A DNA stretch of 56,500 nt from assembly GCF_001434335.1 (NCBI RefSeq), contig NZ_AZFM01000013.1, positions 1 to 56,500 on the forward strand, in the 5' to 3' direction. Every line of letters starts with the position of its first letter. Within the stretch, counting starts at the first letter, position 1. Position numbers and translations under genes: made by a program. The notes under the pieces are model-generated. The model worked only from the letters and a program-made list of their open reading frames with translations, searched no databases and was not told where the DNA came from. Of this stretch, positions 45,755 to 52,931 are shown in pieces. The stretch comes from Lactobacillus kalixensis DSM 16043 (GTDB lineage Bacteria; Bacillota; Bacilli; Lactobacillales; Lactobacillaceae).

Positions 45755-47476
45755 ATGAATAAGCCAATCATTCAATTTAAGAATTTCAGCTTTAAATATG
45801 ATAGCCAAGCTGATGACACACTGAAAGAGATTAATTTAGAGATTCAACAAGGAGAAAAAATTCTTATTGCTGGACCTTCTGGCAGTGGCAAGTCAACAAT
45901 CGTCAGATGTTTAAATGGACTGATTCCTAATGAAGACCATGGCGAAATTAAAGGGACTTGCTTAGTAAATGGAAAAGACATTACTAAGGCAAGTCTTTTT
46001 GATTTGTCATTTACCACTTCAACAATTTTACAAGATTCAGACAGTCAATTTATTGGTATGACTGTTGGTGAAGATATTGCTTTTTCTTTAGAAAATGACT
46101 GCCAACCTCGTGACAAAATGCATGAAAAAGTTAATAAATGGGCAGCTGAACTAAAGTTAGCTAATCTTTTAACGCAATCTCCTCAAACTTTATCTGGTGG
46201 TCAAAAACAAATCGTTGCCTTAGCTGGTGTTTTGGTTGATGAATCACCTATTTTACTTTTCGATGAACCTTTAGCTAATCTTGACCCTGCTACCGGACTT
46301 AAGACAATTAGATTGATCGACCGCATCCAAAAAGAAGTTAACGCTACTGTGATCATTATTGAACACCGAATTGAGGAAGTTTTAGCGGAGCATGTTGACC
46401 GCATTGTTTTAGTTAACGACGGAAAAATTGTAGCAGATCAATTGCCAAACGATTTATTGCATACTCATTTACTCGAAAAAGTCGGTGTACGTTCACCGTT
46501 ATATATAAATGCTTTGGAAAAAGCGGGCATTAATTTAAAAGAAGTTCCAGAACTTGATTCAATTACAAATCTCCCAGTTGATGATACGATTAAGAATCGC
46601 TTAGAAATGTGGGAAGAAAAGCAGAGCAAAGTAGATGATAAAAAAGACGTTCAACCACTTTTAACTTTAGAAAATGTTGGCCACCGTTATACTAAAAAGC
46701 AGACTCATCCCCTTCATAACGTAACCGCAACAATTAACAAAGGCGACTTTGTCTCAATTGTCGGCCAAAACGGTGCAGGCAAAACGACGTTATGTCGCAT
46801 CATTTGTGGTTTTATTTCAAGCGAAGGTGAAGTTTCTTTTGACGGTCACAATCTATCAAACTTTTCCATTAAGGAACGTGCTGAAAAGATCGGTTACGTC
46901 ATGCAAGATCCAAATCAAATGATTTCTGAGAAGATGATCCTTGATGAGGTAGCACTAGGTTTAAGACTAAGAAACGTTGATGAAGATGAAATCAAAGATC
47001 GTGTAAACAAAACTTTAAAGATTTGTGGGCTTTATCCTTTTAGAAACTGGCCAATTTCCGCTTTGAGTTTTGGTCAAAAAAAGCGAGTAACAATCGCTGC
47101 AATTTTGGTATTAGAACCCGACTTAATCATTTTGGACGAACCAACTGCTGGTCAAGATTGGCAAACTTATACTGAAATCATGAATTTTTTAGGTGATTTA
47201 AACAAGCAAGGTAAAACAATCATGATCGTTACACATGATATGCACCTCATGCTTGAATACACTACTAGAAGTTTGGCCTTTGCAAATGGTGCATTAATTG
47301 CCGATACAACGCCGATTGCGCTATTAACTAATCAAGATTTGATCAAGCAGGCTTCACTTAAACGTACAAGCTTATTTGAATTGGCTACACATTATAACTT
47401 GCCAGACCCTAACGGTTTCGTTCAAGCTTATATTGATTCTGAACGCCATGGAAAGGTAGGCGTTGAAAATGAATAG
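45755..47476 (+). CDS. ECF-type ABC transporter ATPase with two fused nucleotide-binding domains
   Basis: 573 residues. Domain 1: Walker A GPSGSGKS (about 40-47), signature LSGGQKQ, Walker B ILLFDEPLANLD. A linker of about 80 residues follows, then domain 2: Walker A GQNGAGKTT (about 341), signature SFGQKKR where the usual second Ser-Gly-Gly reads Ser-Phe-Gly, Walker B LIILDEPTAGQD. Both domains seem able to bind ATP; the second composite site may be weaker. It powers uptake with the S component upstream and the EcfT downstream. AAAGGA 7 nt before the ATG, 14 nt after the previous gene. Confidence 0.92.
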   Translation: MNKPIIQFKNFSFKYDSQADDTLKEINLEIQQGEKILIAGPSGSGKSTIVRCLNGLIPNEDHGEIKGTCLVNGKDITKASLFDLSFTTSTILQDSDSQFIGMTVGEDIAFSLENDCQPRDKMHEKVNKWAAELKLANLLTQSPQTLSGGQKQIVALAGVLVDESPILLFDEPLANLDPATGLKTIRLIDRIQKEVNATVIIIEHRIEEVLAEHVDRIVLVNDGKIVADQLPNDLLHTHLLEKVGVRSPLYINALEKAGINLKEVPELDSITNLPVDDTIKNRLEMWEEKQSKVDDKKDVQPLLTLENVGHRYTKKQTHPLHNVTATINKGDFVSIVGQNGAGKTTLCRIICGFISSEGEVSFDGHNLSNFSIKERAEKIGYVMQDPNQMISEKMILDEVALGLRLRNVDEDEIKDRVNKTLKICGLYPFRNWPISALSFGQKKRVTIAAILVLEPDLIILDEPTAGQDWQTYTEIMNFLGDLNKQGKTIMIVTHDMHLMLEYTTRSLAFANGALIADTTPIALLTNQDLIKQASLKRTSLFELATHYNLPDPNGFVQAYIDSERHGKVGVENE

Positions 47477-48299
47477 CGATAAAATTTTAGGCTATCAACC
47501 TGGTAATTCTTTCATTCATAGATTAAATGCCACAACTAAGTTAATCTTTTTACTGGTAGTTTCGATTGCTTGTATGGTGACTTATGATACACGTTTTTTA
47601 ATCTTAGTATGTATTTTTTCAATTGCTTGTTTAAAGATTGCTGGAATTAAATGGCATCAAATTTCATTTATTGTGAAATTTATTATTGTCTTTGCAGTTA
47701 TTAATTTGATTGCCGTTTATATTTTCCAACCAACTTATGGACAAAATTTGTATGGTACTAAGCATGTGGTTTTTAATGCTGGTTATTTCACATTAACTCA
47801 AGAAGAACTATTCTATTTATTTAACTTGATTTTGAAATATATTTGCTCTGTTCCACTCGTTCTACTTTTCTTACTTACAACAAATCCAAGTCAGTTTGCT
47901 TCAAGTTTGAATAAAATTGGCGTTAGCTATAAGATCTCTTACGCCGTATCTCTGGCGTTGCGTTACATCCCAACAATTCAGACAAACTATTGGGAAATAT
48001 CTGCAGCGCAACAAGCTCGTGGCAATGAGCTTTCTAAAAAAGCTAGCTTAGGCAAACGAATTAAAGGTACTTTAACAATCGTTATTCCTTTGATTTTTTC
48101 AAGTTTGGACAGAATTGATACAATCAGTACAGCCATGCAACTAAGACGTTTCGGTTCTAAAAAGAAGCGGACATGGTACGTTTATGAACCGTTCCAAACT
48201 AAAGATTATCTTGTTACTCTTCTCGCATTTTTACTTGTAATGCTTGTTGTGATTTTATGGCAAGTAAATAATGGCCGCTTTTTTAACCCATTTAAATAG
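47469..48299 (+). CDS. ECF transporter transmembrane coupling protein EcfT (CbiQ-like)
   Basis: 276 residues with about six hydrophobic segments. It starts MNSDKILGYQPGNSFIHRLN, the D-P-R/L-x-K-L-like opening of CbiQ/EcfT (HRLNATTKLIFLL), and has the coupling helices with A-x-x-A-R-G (SAAQQARGNEL, about 181-191) and AMQLRRFGSKKK (about 222-233), which grip the two ATPase domains. ATG 47469 overlaps the ATPase stop by 8 nt (ATGAATAG); a TTG two codons earlier is an alternative start. Last gene of the operon. Confidence 0.9.
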   Translation: MNSDKILGYQPGNSFIHRLNATTKLIFLLVVSIACMVTYDTRFLILVCIFSIACLKIAGIKWHQISFIVKFIIVFAVINLIAVYIFQPTYGQNLYGTKHVVFNAGYFTLTQEELFYLFNLILKYICSVPLVLLFLLTTNPSQFASSLNKIGVSYKISYAVSLALRYIPTIQTNYWEISAAQQARGNELSKKASLGKRIKGTLTIVIPLIFSSLDRIDTISTAMQLRRFGSKKKRTWYVYEPFQTKDYLVTLLAFLLVMLVVILWQVNNGRFFNPFK

Positions 48300-48307
48300 A
48301 ATTATTC

Positions 48308-48347
48308 AAAAAGGCTCTGAATCATTTTCCGATTCAAAGCCTTTTTT
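48308..48347. terminator. Bidirectional terminator between the ECF operon and the serine hydrolase
   Basis: AAAAAGGCTCTGAATC, 7-nt loop, GATTCAAAGCCTTTTTT, between convergent stop codons at 48299 and 48348. Confidence 0.9.
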
Positions 48348-49439
48348 CTATCCTCTAATAAAGGTATTTTTCTTTAAATGTTTTAATATTTGATAACCAA
48401 CTTTTTTGACAGGTTTACTACTTGACTCAGTTTGATTCAAGAAGATCACAATCCCATTTTGATTATCAGAAGTGATTTGCATCCAATTACTAAAATGAGT
48501 ATCGCCAAAATTACCATAAGCTAATTGGAGCCGACCTTTATCCTTAAGATACATTCCACCTGAATAAGTGCTATCTTTTGACTTTAAATGTGTCAGATAT
48601 TCAAATTGATCTTGATTCAAAATCTTACCATTTGATAAGCCTGCAATAATTTTTCGATAATCACTTGGATTGGAGAATAGATCCCCTGCACCCGGTAATT
48701 GAGAAACAACATATTTATTAACATATGCACTATTTTGATAATTCCGACCGCTTGAATAAAGATATGAAATCGCATCTGTCTTATTTCGTGGAATTTGAGT
48801 GTAGACGTAAGTATGTTTCAACTTAAGGGGCTTAATAATCCTACTCTTTACATTTGAAGCATATGATTTGCCAGTTACTTTTCTAATTATCCCAGCCAGC
48901 AAAACATAATTTGCATTGTTGTAATTAAACTTTCCCAGAGAAGTATGACTTTGAAGATTATCCCTTAGAACAGTCCAATTAATTGCACCCTCTTCTGAAA
49001 AAAGAACGCCGTGACTTGATTCTGTACTTGACATATTAATTCCAGAAGTATGTGTCATTAATTGACCTACCGTTATATTTTTAGCATTTTTCAGATGTGG
49101 ATACCAACATGAAATTTTAGTATTTTGTGTAAATTTATTTTGATAAATCAGTTGGGTAATAATCGCACCAGTCACAACCTTTTGAAGCGATCCTAACGGA
49201 TATACTAACTTATCACTACCATTTTTTATTTTTCTACTATAATAACCATATCCACTACTAATTTGTTCTGCTTCACCATCCTTGATAATAACTACAGTAC
49301 CTTTTGCGTGATACTTTTTTAGAACTTTTTGAACATAAGCGCGCTCACTTGCCGCTTTAACGTGAAAAGTATTTCCATTAATGCAAAACAAACTAACAGC
49401 TATAAATAAAAGTCCTAATAAAACCTTTTTAACTTTCAA
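48348..49439 (-). CDS. Secreted serine hydrolase of the beta-lactamase/PBP-like (class C) family
   Basis: About 363 residues from TTG 49439, giving MKVKKVLLGLLFIAVSLFCI, a normal signal peptide with cleavage near VKAAS. The frame is open up to 49541, but the extra 34 residues would bury the signal peptide and span the AGGAGG at 49452-49457. AGGAGG lies 12 nt before this TTG, longer than ideal. The active-site S-x-x-K is PLGSLQKVV, followed by THTSGI and the Y-x-N motif NYNNANYVLLAGI. The third motif (K-T-G or H-x-G) is not clear; GDTHFS is the nearest. Such proteins act on peptidoglycan peptides or D-amino-acid esters rather than giving resistance. Promoter carries a 22-bp palindrome. Confidence 0.82.
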   Translation of the reverse strand: MKVKKVLLGLLFIAVSLFCINGNTFHVKAASERAYVQKVLKKYHAKGTVVIIKDGEAEQISSGYGYYSRKIKNGSDKLVYPLGSLQKVVTGAIITQLIYQNKFTQNTKISCWYPHLKNAKNITVGQLMTHTSGINMSSTESSHGVLFSEEGAINWTVLRDNLQSHTSLGKFNYNNANYVLLAGIIRKVTGKSYASNVKSRIIKPLKLKHTYVYTQIPRNKTDAISYLYSSGRNYQNSAYVNKYVVSQLPGAGDLFSNPSDYRKIIAGLSNGKILNQDQFEYLTHLKSKDSTYSGGMYLKDKGRLQLAYGNFGDTHFSNWMQITSDNQNGIVIFLNQTESSSKPVKKVGYQILKHLKKNTFIRG

Positions 49440-49474
49440 TCTCCAGCAATACCTCCTACATAAAATCAGTAAAT

Positions 49475-49511
49475 ATTCTACCACGTTTGAAATATTTCCT
49501 AGGAAATATTT
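49475..49511 (-). promoter_or_regulatory. Promoter region of the serine hydrolase with a perfect 22-bp palindrome
   Basis: A -10 TAGAAT (minus strand, 49475-49480) has no recognisable -35; the expected -35 position falls in an exact palindrome at 49490-49511, AAATATTTCCT followed by its own reverse complement. A dimer bound there would control this promoter. It is not part of the neighbouring terminator, which starts at 49522. Confidence 0.5.
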
Positions 49512-49521
49512 TTTAAAAAAT

Positions 49522-49562
49522 AAAACTGGGAATTTCAACAAAGTGATAATCCCAGTTTTTTT
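49522..49562 (-). terminator. Terminator of the secreted protein gene at 49569
   Basis: AAAACTGGGA and TCCCAGTTTTTTT arms (with an extra A-T pair region and 13-nt loop), directly after the stop codon at 49569 on the minus strand. Confidence 0.8.
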
Positions 49563-49568
49563 AAAAAA

Positions 49569-51068
49569 TTATTTAGCTTGTCCTGAAAGAAGTTCTGCAC
49601 GTTGCGCTAATTGAACATACAATGTTGAGCCGCTTACTGATAAGCCTTCTAATTCTCGACGAGTATTGAAGTGATAACTCTTTTGAGCAGTACCATTTTC
49701 AGATACCTTGAAGATGTAATCGTTAAAGCCAATGTAGAACGAACCGTTACCATATGCAAATCCTTGTACAGGTGAGTTAGTAATAAATCTACCCTTAGTA
49801 GCACCAACTTGAGTAGCCTTCCAAGCACCATTTCCTTGAAGATCTAATTTCCAGTATTCGTACTTGTTGTAGCCACCATTACGGAATAACGCATACATAG
49901 TACCATCGCCAACAAAAGTTGCGTTGTGAATGTAACGGTTTGAAGCGATGCTAAATGTCCAAATCTTATCAATCTTCATATCACTCTTACGAATTCGAAG
50001 AATTTCTTCTGATTTAGGACCATTAGTATAGTTATTATCATTAGCCATCACATAGATATATGAGCTTGAAGAACCTAATGATTGACCATGACCTAGTTTA
50101 ATGTATGGACTAACTTTAATGTTTCTTGAATATGACTTAAATGCACTCCAACTCATAGTAGTTAAATTTTGAGCAGCTGTTTTACTTCGAATGGCATTCA
50201 AATTGTACATTGCAAGGTGTCCATATTGGCTTGAACTACTAGTATACAATGAAGTTACGAATTGACCATTGTTAACAGTAATACCTTCTGGAATTACGCC
50301 AACTTGACCCATTGCATCTCCTGCTTGACCATAACCCAAACTTAAGAAGCGAGGTTGGAACAAACGAGTTCTTAAAGTTAAACCATTTGATGAGTAAGTG
50401 TTACCACTAGTTTCAGAAGTGAAGTGGTGTGCAGCATTCCAATTCTTTGAAGAGCTTTTTGAGCTACCAGTCCAAGTAGTCGTATCTTTGAAACCTGTTT
50501 TTGGATCAACATTACTTGCGCCTTTTTCTGGTGCATCTACAACATCAACCTTAACACTAGCTTTAGCCTTACCATAGCTATAATTTACAGTTGCAGACTT
50601 TGTTGATACTCCAGCTTGAGAAACTTGTACCTTGCTTGGATTAATCGCGGTCCCTTGACTATCTGTTACATAGTTAATTGCATCTCTAGTTGAGAAGCTT
50701 GATGCACTGTTACTTTGAACAGTAACTTCCTTTGCCACTGAAATTTCATTACGTGCAAAGAAGTTTTGGCTTACCCAGCCAACATGACGACCATTTACAT
50801 AGATGTCCCAGAAGTTACCCTTCTTAGTTGAAACATAGCGCTTTGACTGAATTTGACCATATTTAAAGTCAGCAGTTGAACCAATTTTACTTGAAGGGCC
50901 ACTACTTGAAACACTACGGTAGATATCATAGTTGCCGTTACCAGCAATCTTAGTGACAGCCTTACTAAAGCTTTTAGCCTCAACATTTTGCGCAGCAACA
51001 TTACTTGCAAGTACACCACTAAATAACAAAGCACTTGCAGCTAATGCAACAGTAAACTTTTTATTCAT
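49569..51068 (-). CDS. Secreted modular protein, SH3/GW-like + Ig-like + helveticin-J-like C-terminal domain
   Basis: 499 residues. Signal peptide MNKKFTVALAASALLFSGVL with cleavage near VAAQN or VEAKS. About 35-105: a GW/SH3-like wall-binding module (GNYDIYRSV ... NFWDIYVNGRHVGWVSQNFF). About 108-180: an Ig-like module (DAINYVTDSQGTAINPSKVQ, ATVNYSYGKAKASVKVDVV). About 215-499: a beta-rich, propeller-like domain (LFQPRFLSLGYG, GVIPEGITVNNGQFVTSLY, YIKLGHGQSLGSSSSYIYVM, NRYIHNATFVGDGTMYALF, ELEGLSVSGSTLY), reminiscent of helveticin J-type bacteriolysins; that similarity is from memory and uncertain. GAGGGAGA precedes the ATG. No sortase motif, so wall contact would be non-covalent. Paralogue of the next gene upstream (51231-52721). 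Confidence 0.75.
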   Translation of the reverse strand: MNKKFTVALAASALLFSGVLASNVAAQNVEAKSFSKAVTKIAGNGNYDIYRSVSSSGPSSKIGSTADFKYGQIQSKRYVSTKKGNFWDIYVNGRHVGWVSQNFFARNEISVAKEVTVQSNSASSFSTRDAINYVTDSQGTAINPSKVQVSQAGVSTKSATVNYSYGKAKASVKVDVVDAPEKGASNVDPKTGFKDTTTWTGSSKSSSKNWNAAHHFTSETSGNTYSSNGLTLRTRLFQPRFLSLGYGQAGDAMGQVGVIPEGITVNNGQFVTSLYTSSSSQYGHLAMYNLNAIRSKTAAQNLTTMSWSAFKSYSRNIKVSPYIKLGHGQSLGSSSSYIYVMANDNNYTNGPKSEEILRIRKSDMKIDKIWTFSIASNRYIHNATFVGDGTMYALFRNGGYNKYEYWKLDLQGNGAWKATQVGATKGRFITNSPVQGFAYGNGSFYIGFNDYIFKVSENGTAQKSYHFNTRRELEGLSVSGSTLYVQLAQRAELLSGQAK

Positions 51069-51188
51069 TCATTTTCTCCCTCGTATAAACACTTTATTAT
51101 TTATGCTTTGAATAAAATACACGATTGATTTTACCACATAGCTTCACAAAAAATAACATGTATTATAAGAAAAATTGAAAAAGCGAGT

Positions 51189-51230
51189 AAAAAATAAGTT
51201 AGCGCTTCACGTGAAACACTAACTTATTTT
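51189..51230 (-). terminator. Terminator with an inner palindrome
   Basis: AAAATAAGTTAG and CTAACTTATTTTT arms enclose TTCACGTGAA, itself a perfect palindrome, giving a two-tier hairpin. It starts at the stop codon of the gene ending at 51231. Confidence 0.85.
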
Positions 51231-52721
51231 TCACAATTTTCCATGAACCAATTCTGATCTTTTGGCTAATTCTACATAAATTGTTGAGCCTTTAACCGAC
51301 AAGCCTTCGATTTCGCGACCGATGTGGAAATGATAATGTTTGAGAACTCTACCATTTTTAGCCACCTTAAAGATATTGTCGTTAAAGCCAACATAATATT
51401 TACCGTTTGAATAAGTAAAAGCCTGGACTGGTGAATTTTCGACTAGAACTCCTTTAGTTGCACCTAATTCTTTTGCTCGCCAGACTCCCTTCTTTAATGA
51501 TAGCTTCCAATATTCATACTTATCATGAGTCAAACTATGAAACAATGCATACATCGTTTTTCCATTTACAAAAGTTGCATTGTGAATATAGTGGTGCGGT
51601 GAAATGCGAAAAGTCCAAATTTTATCAATCAGCATATTACTTTTCTTCACCCGTAGAATTTCCTCTGAGCGATTTCCATTGAGGTACTTGTTGTTATCTG
51701 CCATGACATAAATATATTTTCCTGTAGATCCCAAGGACTGACCGTGACCGATTTTTATATAAGGACTCACACGAATATTTTTAGCGTAATGTTTAAAAGT
51801 ATCCCAATCAAGTTTTCGTAAATTCTGAGCAGCTGTTTTACTCTTTATCACATTTAAATTGTACATGACAAGATGTCCATGCAAACTATCTGCGCTTGGC
51901 AAAATGGAAGTAACGAATTTATTGTGGTGGAGCGTAATCCCCTCTGGAATCACGCCAACTCGACCAATCCATTTTGAAGGAATATGATCACCGATGCTAA
52001 CAAAACGTGGTTGGAACAAGCGTGTTTTCAGCGTTAAATCACCGGCTTTAAAAGTATTACTCTGAGTTTCTGGAGTGAAGCCGTGAGCAGAATTCCAGTT
52101 CTTTGAAGATTTAATCGATGACCCTTTCCAACCCTTTACCGCCTTTGATCCGCGCTTGGGCTTTTTTGTAACATGACCATTAGTTTTTCGATAAACAGTA
52201 AACTGCGCATGCGCCACAGCTTTTCCGTATCGGTAAGTCACATAAGCTGATCTAGTGCTAACCGCACTTTGAGATACATGCACTTTAGATGGTAAAACAG
52301 CGGTACCTTCCTTGTCGGTTGCGTAGTTAATTGCATCTCGAGTTGGCATACTGTAACTTGGATTTCTTTCTACAGAAATATTTTTAGCAACTGAAATTTT
52401 GCTCCTCTTGAAAAACTTCTGATTAACCCAACCAACGCGGCGACCATCGACAAAAATATCCCAGTACTTTCCCTTATGAGTTCTGAACGAAGCATCAGAT
52501 TGAATCGTACCATGTTTAAAAAATCGTGTGCTAGTAATTCTCTGAGATGGTCCACTTCTTGTAACTTGATTAAAAATTCCATAGTTGCCGTTGCCAGCAA
52601 TTTTGGTGACAGCAACTGGATAACTCTTAGCATAAACTGTTTTAGTATTTGCTTTATTGGCAAATGAAACACTTATCAGTATTGCGCTTGCCAATAGAGT
52701 AATTCGAAACTTTTTATTCAT
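51231..52721 (-). CDS. Secreted modular protein, basic paralogue of the gene at 49569
   Basis: 496 residues with the same plan as the protein at 49569: signal peptide (MNKKFRITLLASAILISVSF, cleavage near VYAKS), GW/SH3-like module (GKYWDIFVDGRRVGWVNQKF), Ig-like module (DAINYATDKEGTAVLPSKVH) and the propeller-like C-terminal domain (GVIPEGITLHHNKFVTSILP, YIKIGHGQSLGSTGKYIYVM, HYIHNATFVNGKTMYALF). Roughly half the residues are identical by eye. This copy is much richer in Lys, Arg and His, for example TKKPKRGSKAVKGWKGSS between the Ig-like and C-terminal domains. GGAG 6 nt before the ATG; own terminator, so the two paralogues are separate transcripts. Function unknown; possibly bacteriolysin-like. 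Confidence 0.75.
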   Translation of the reverse strand: MNKKFRITLLASAILISVSFANKANTKTVYAKSYPVAVTKIAGNGNYGIFNQVTRSGPSQRITSTRFFKHGTIQSDASFRTHKGKYWDIFVDGRRVGWVNQKFFKRSKISVAKNISVERNPSYSMPTRDAINYATDKEGTAVLPSKVHVSQSAVSTRSAYVTYRYGKAVAHAQFTVYRKTNGHVTKKPKRGSKAVKGWKGSSIKSSKNWNSAHGFTPETQSNTFKAGDLTLKTRLFQPRFVSIGDHIPSKWIGRVGVIPEGITLHHNKFVTSILPSADSLHGHLVMYNLNVIKSKTAAQNLRKLDWDTFKHYAKNIRVSPYIKIGHGQSLGSTGKYIYVMADNNKYLNGNRSEEILRVKKSNMLIDKIWTFRISPHHYIHNATFVNGKTMYALFHSLTHDKYEYWKLSLKKGVWRAKELGATKGVLVENSPVQAFTYSNGKYYVGFNDNIFKVAKNGRVLKHYHFHIGREIEGLSVKGSTIYVELAKRSELVHGKL

Positions 52722-52819
52722 TTTTACTCCAGAATTGAAATTTCCTTTCTAAAATCCAATTGATTATTTTAGCACAACATTGATCTTTAAGATCCATCAA
52801 TTAAAAATATTTATGCGCC

Positions 52820-52859
52820 AAAAAATCCTTTAGAAACAGTTCGTTCCAAAGGATTTTTA
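52820..52859 (-). terminator. Terminator of the coiled-coil protein gene
   Basis: AAAAAATCCTTT and AAAGGATTTTT arms around a 13-nt loop, about 70 nt past the stop codon at 52932. Confidence 0.8.
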
Positions 52860-52931
52860 TTTATTATATTTATACTTATATTTCTATTTATTTTTATGTG
52901 TCAATGCATATATCTGTTTGTACATATTAAT

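Noticed and set aside
50795-51034. 79-codon minus-strand frame inside the secreted protein gene
   Set aside because: Shifted-frame shadow in the N-terminal part of the gene at 49569-51068.
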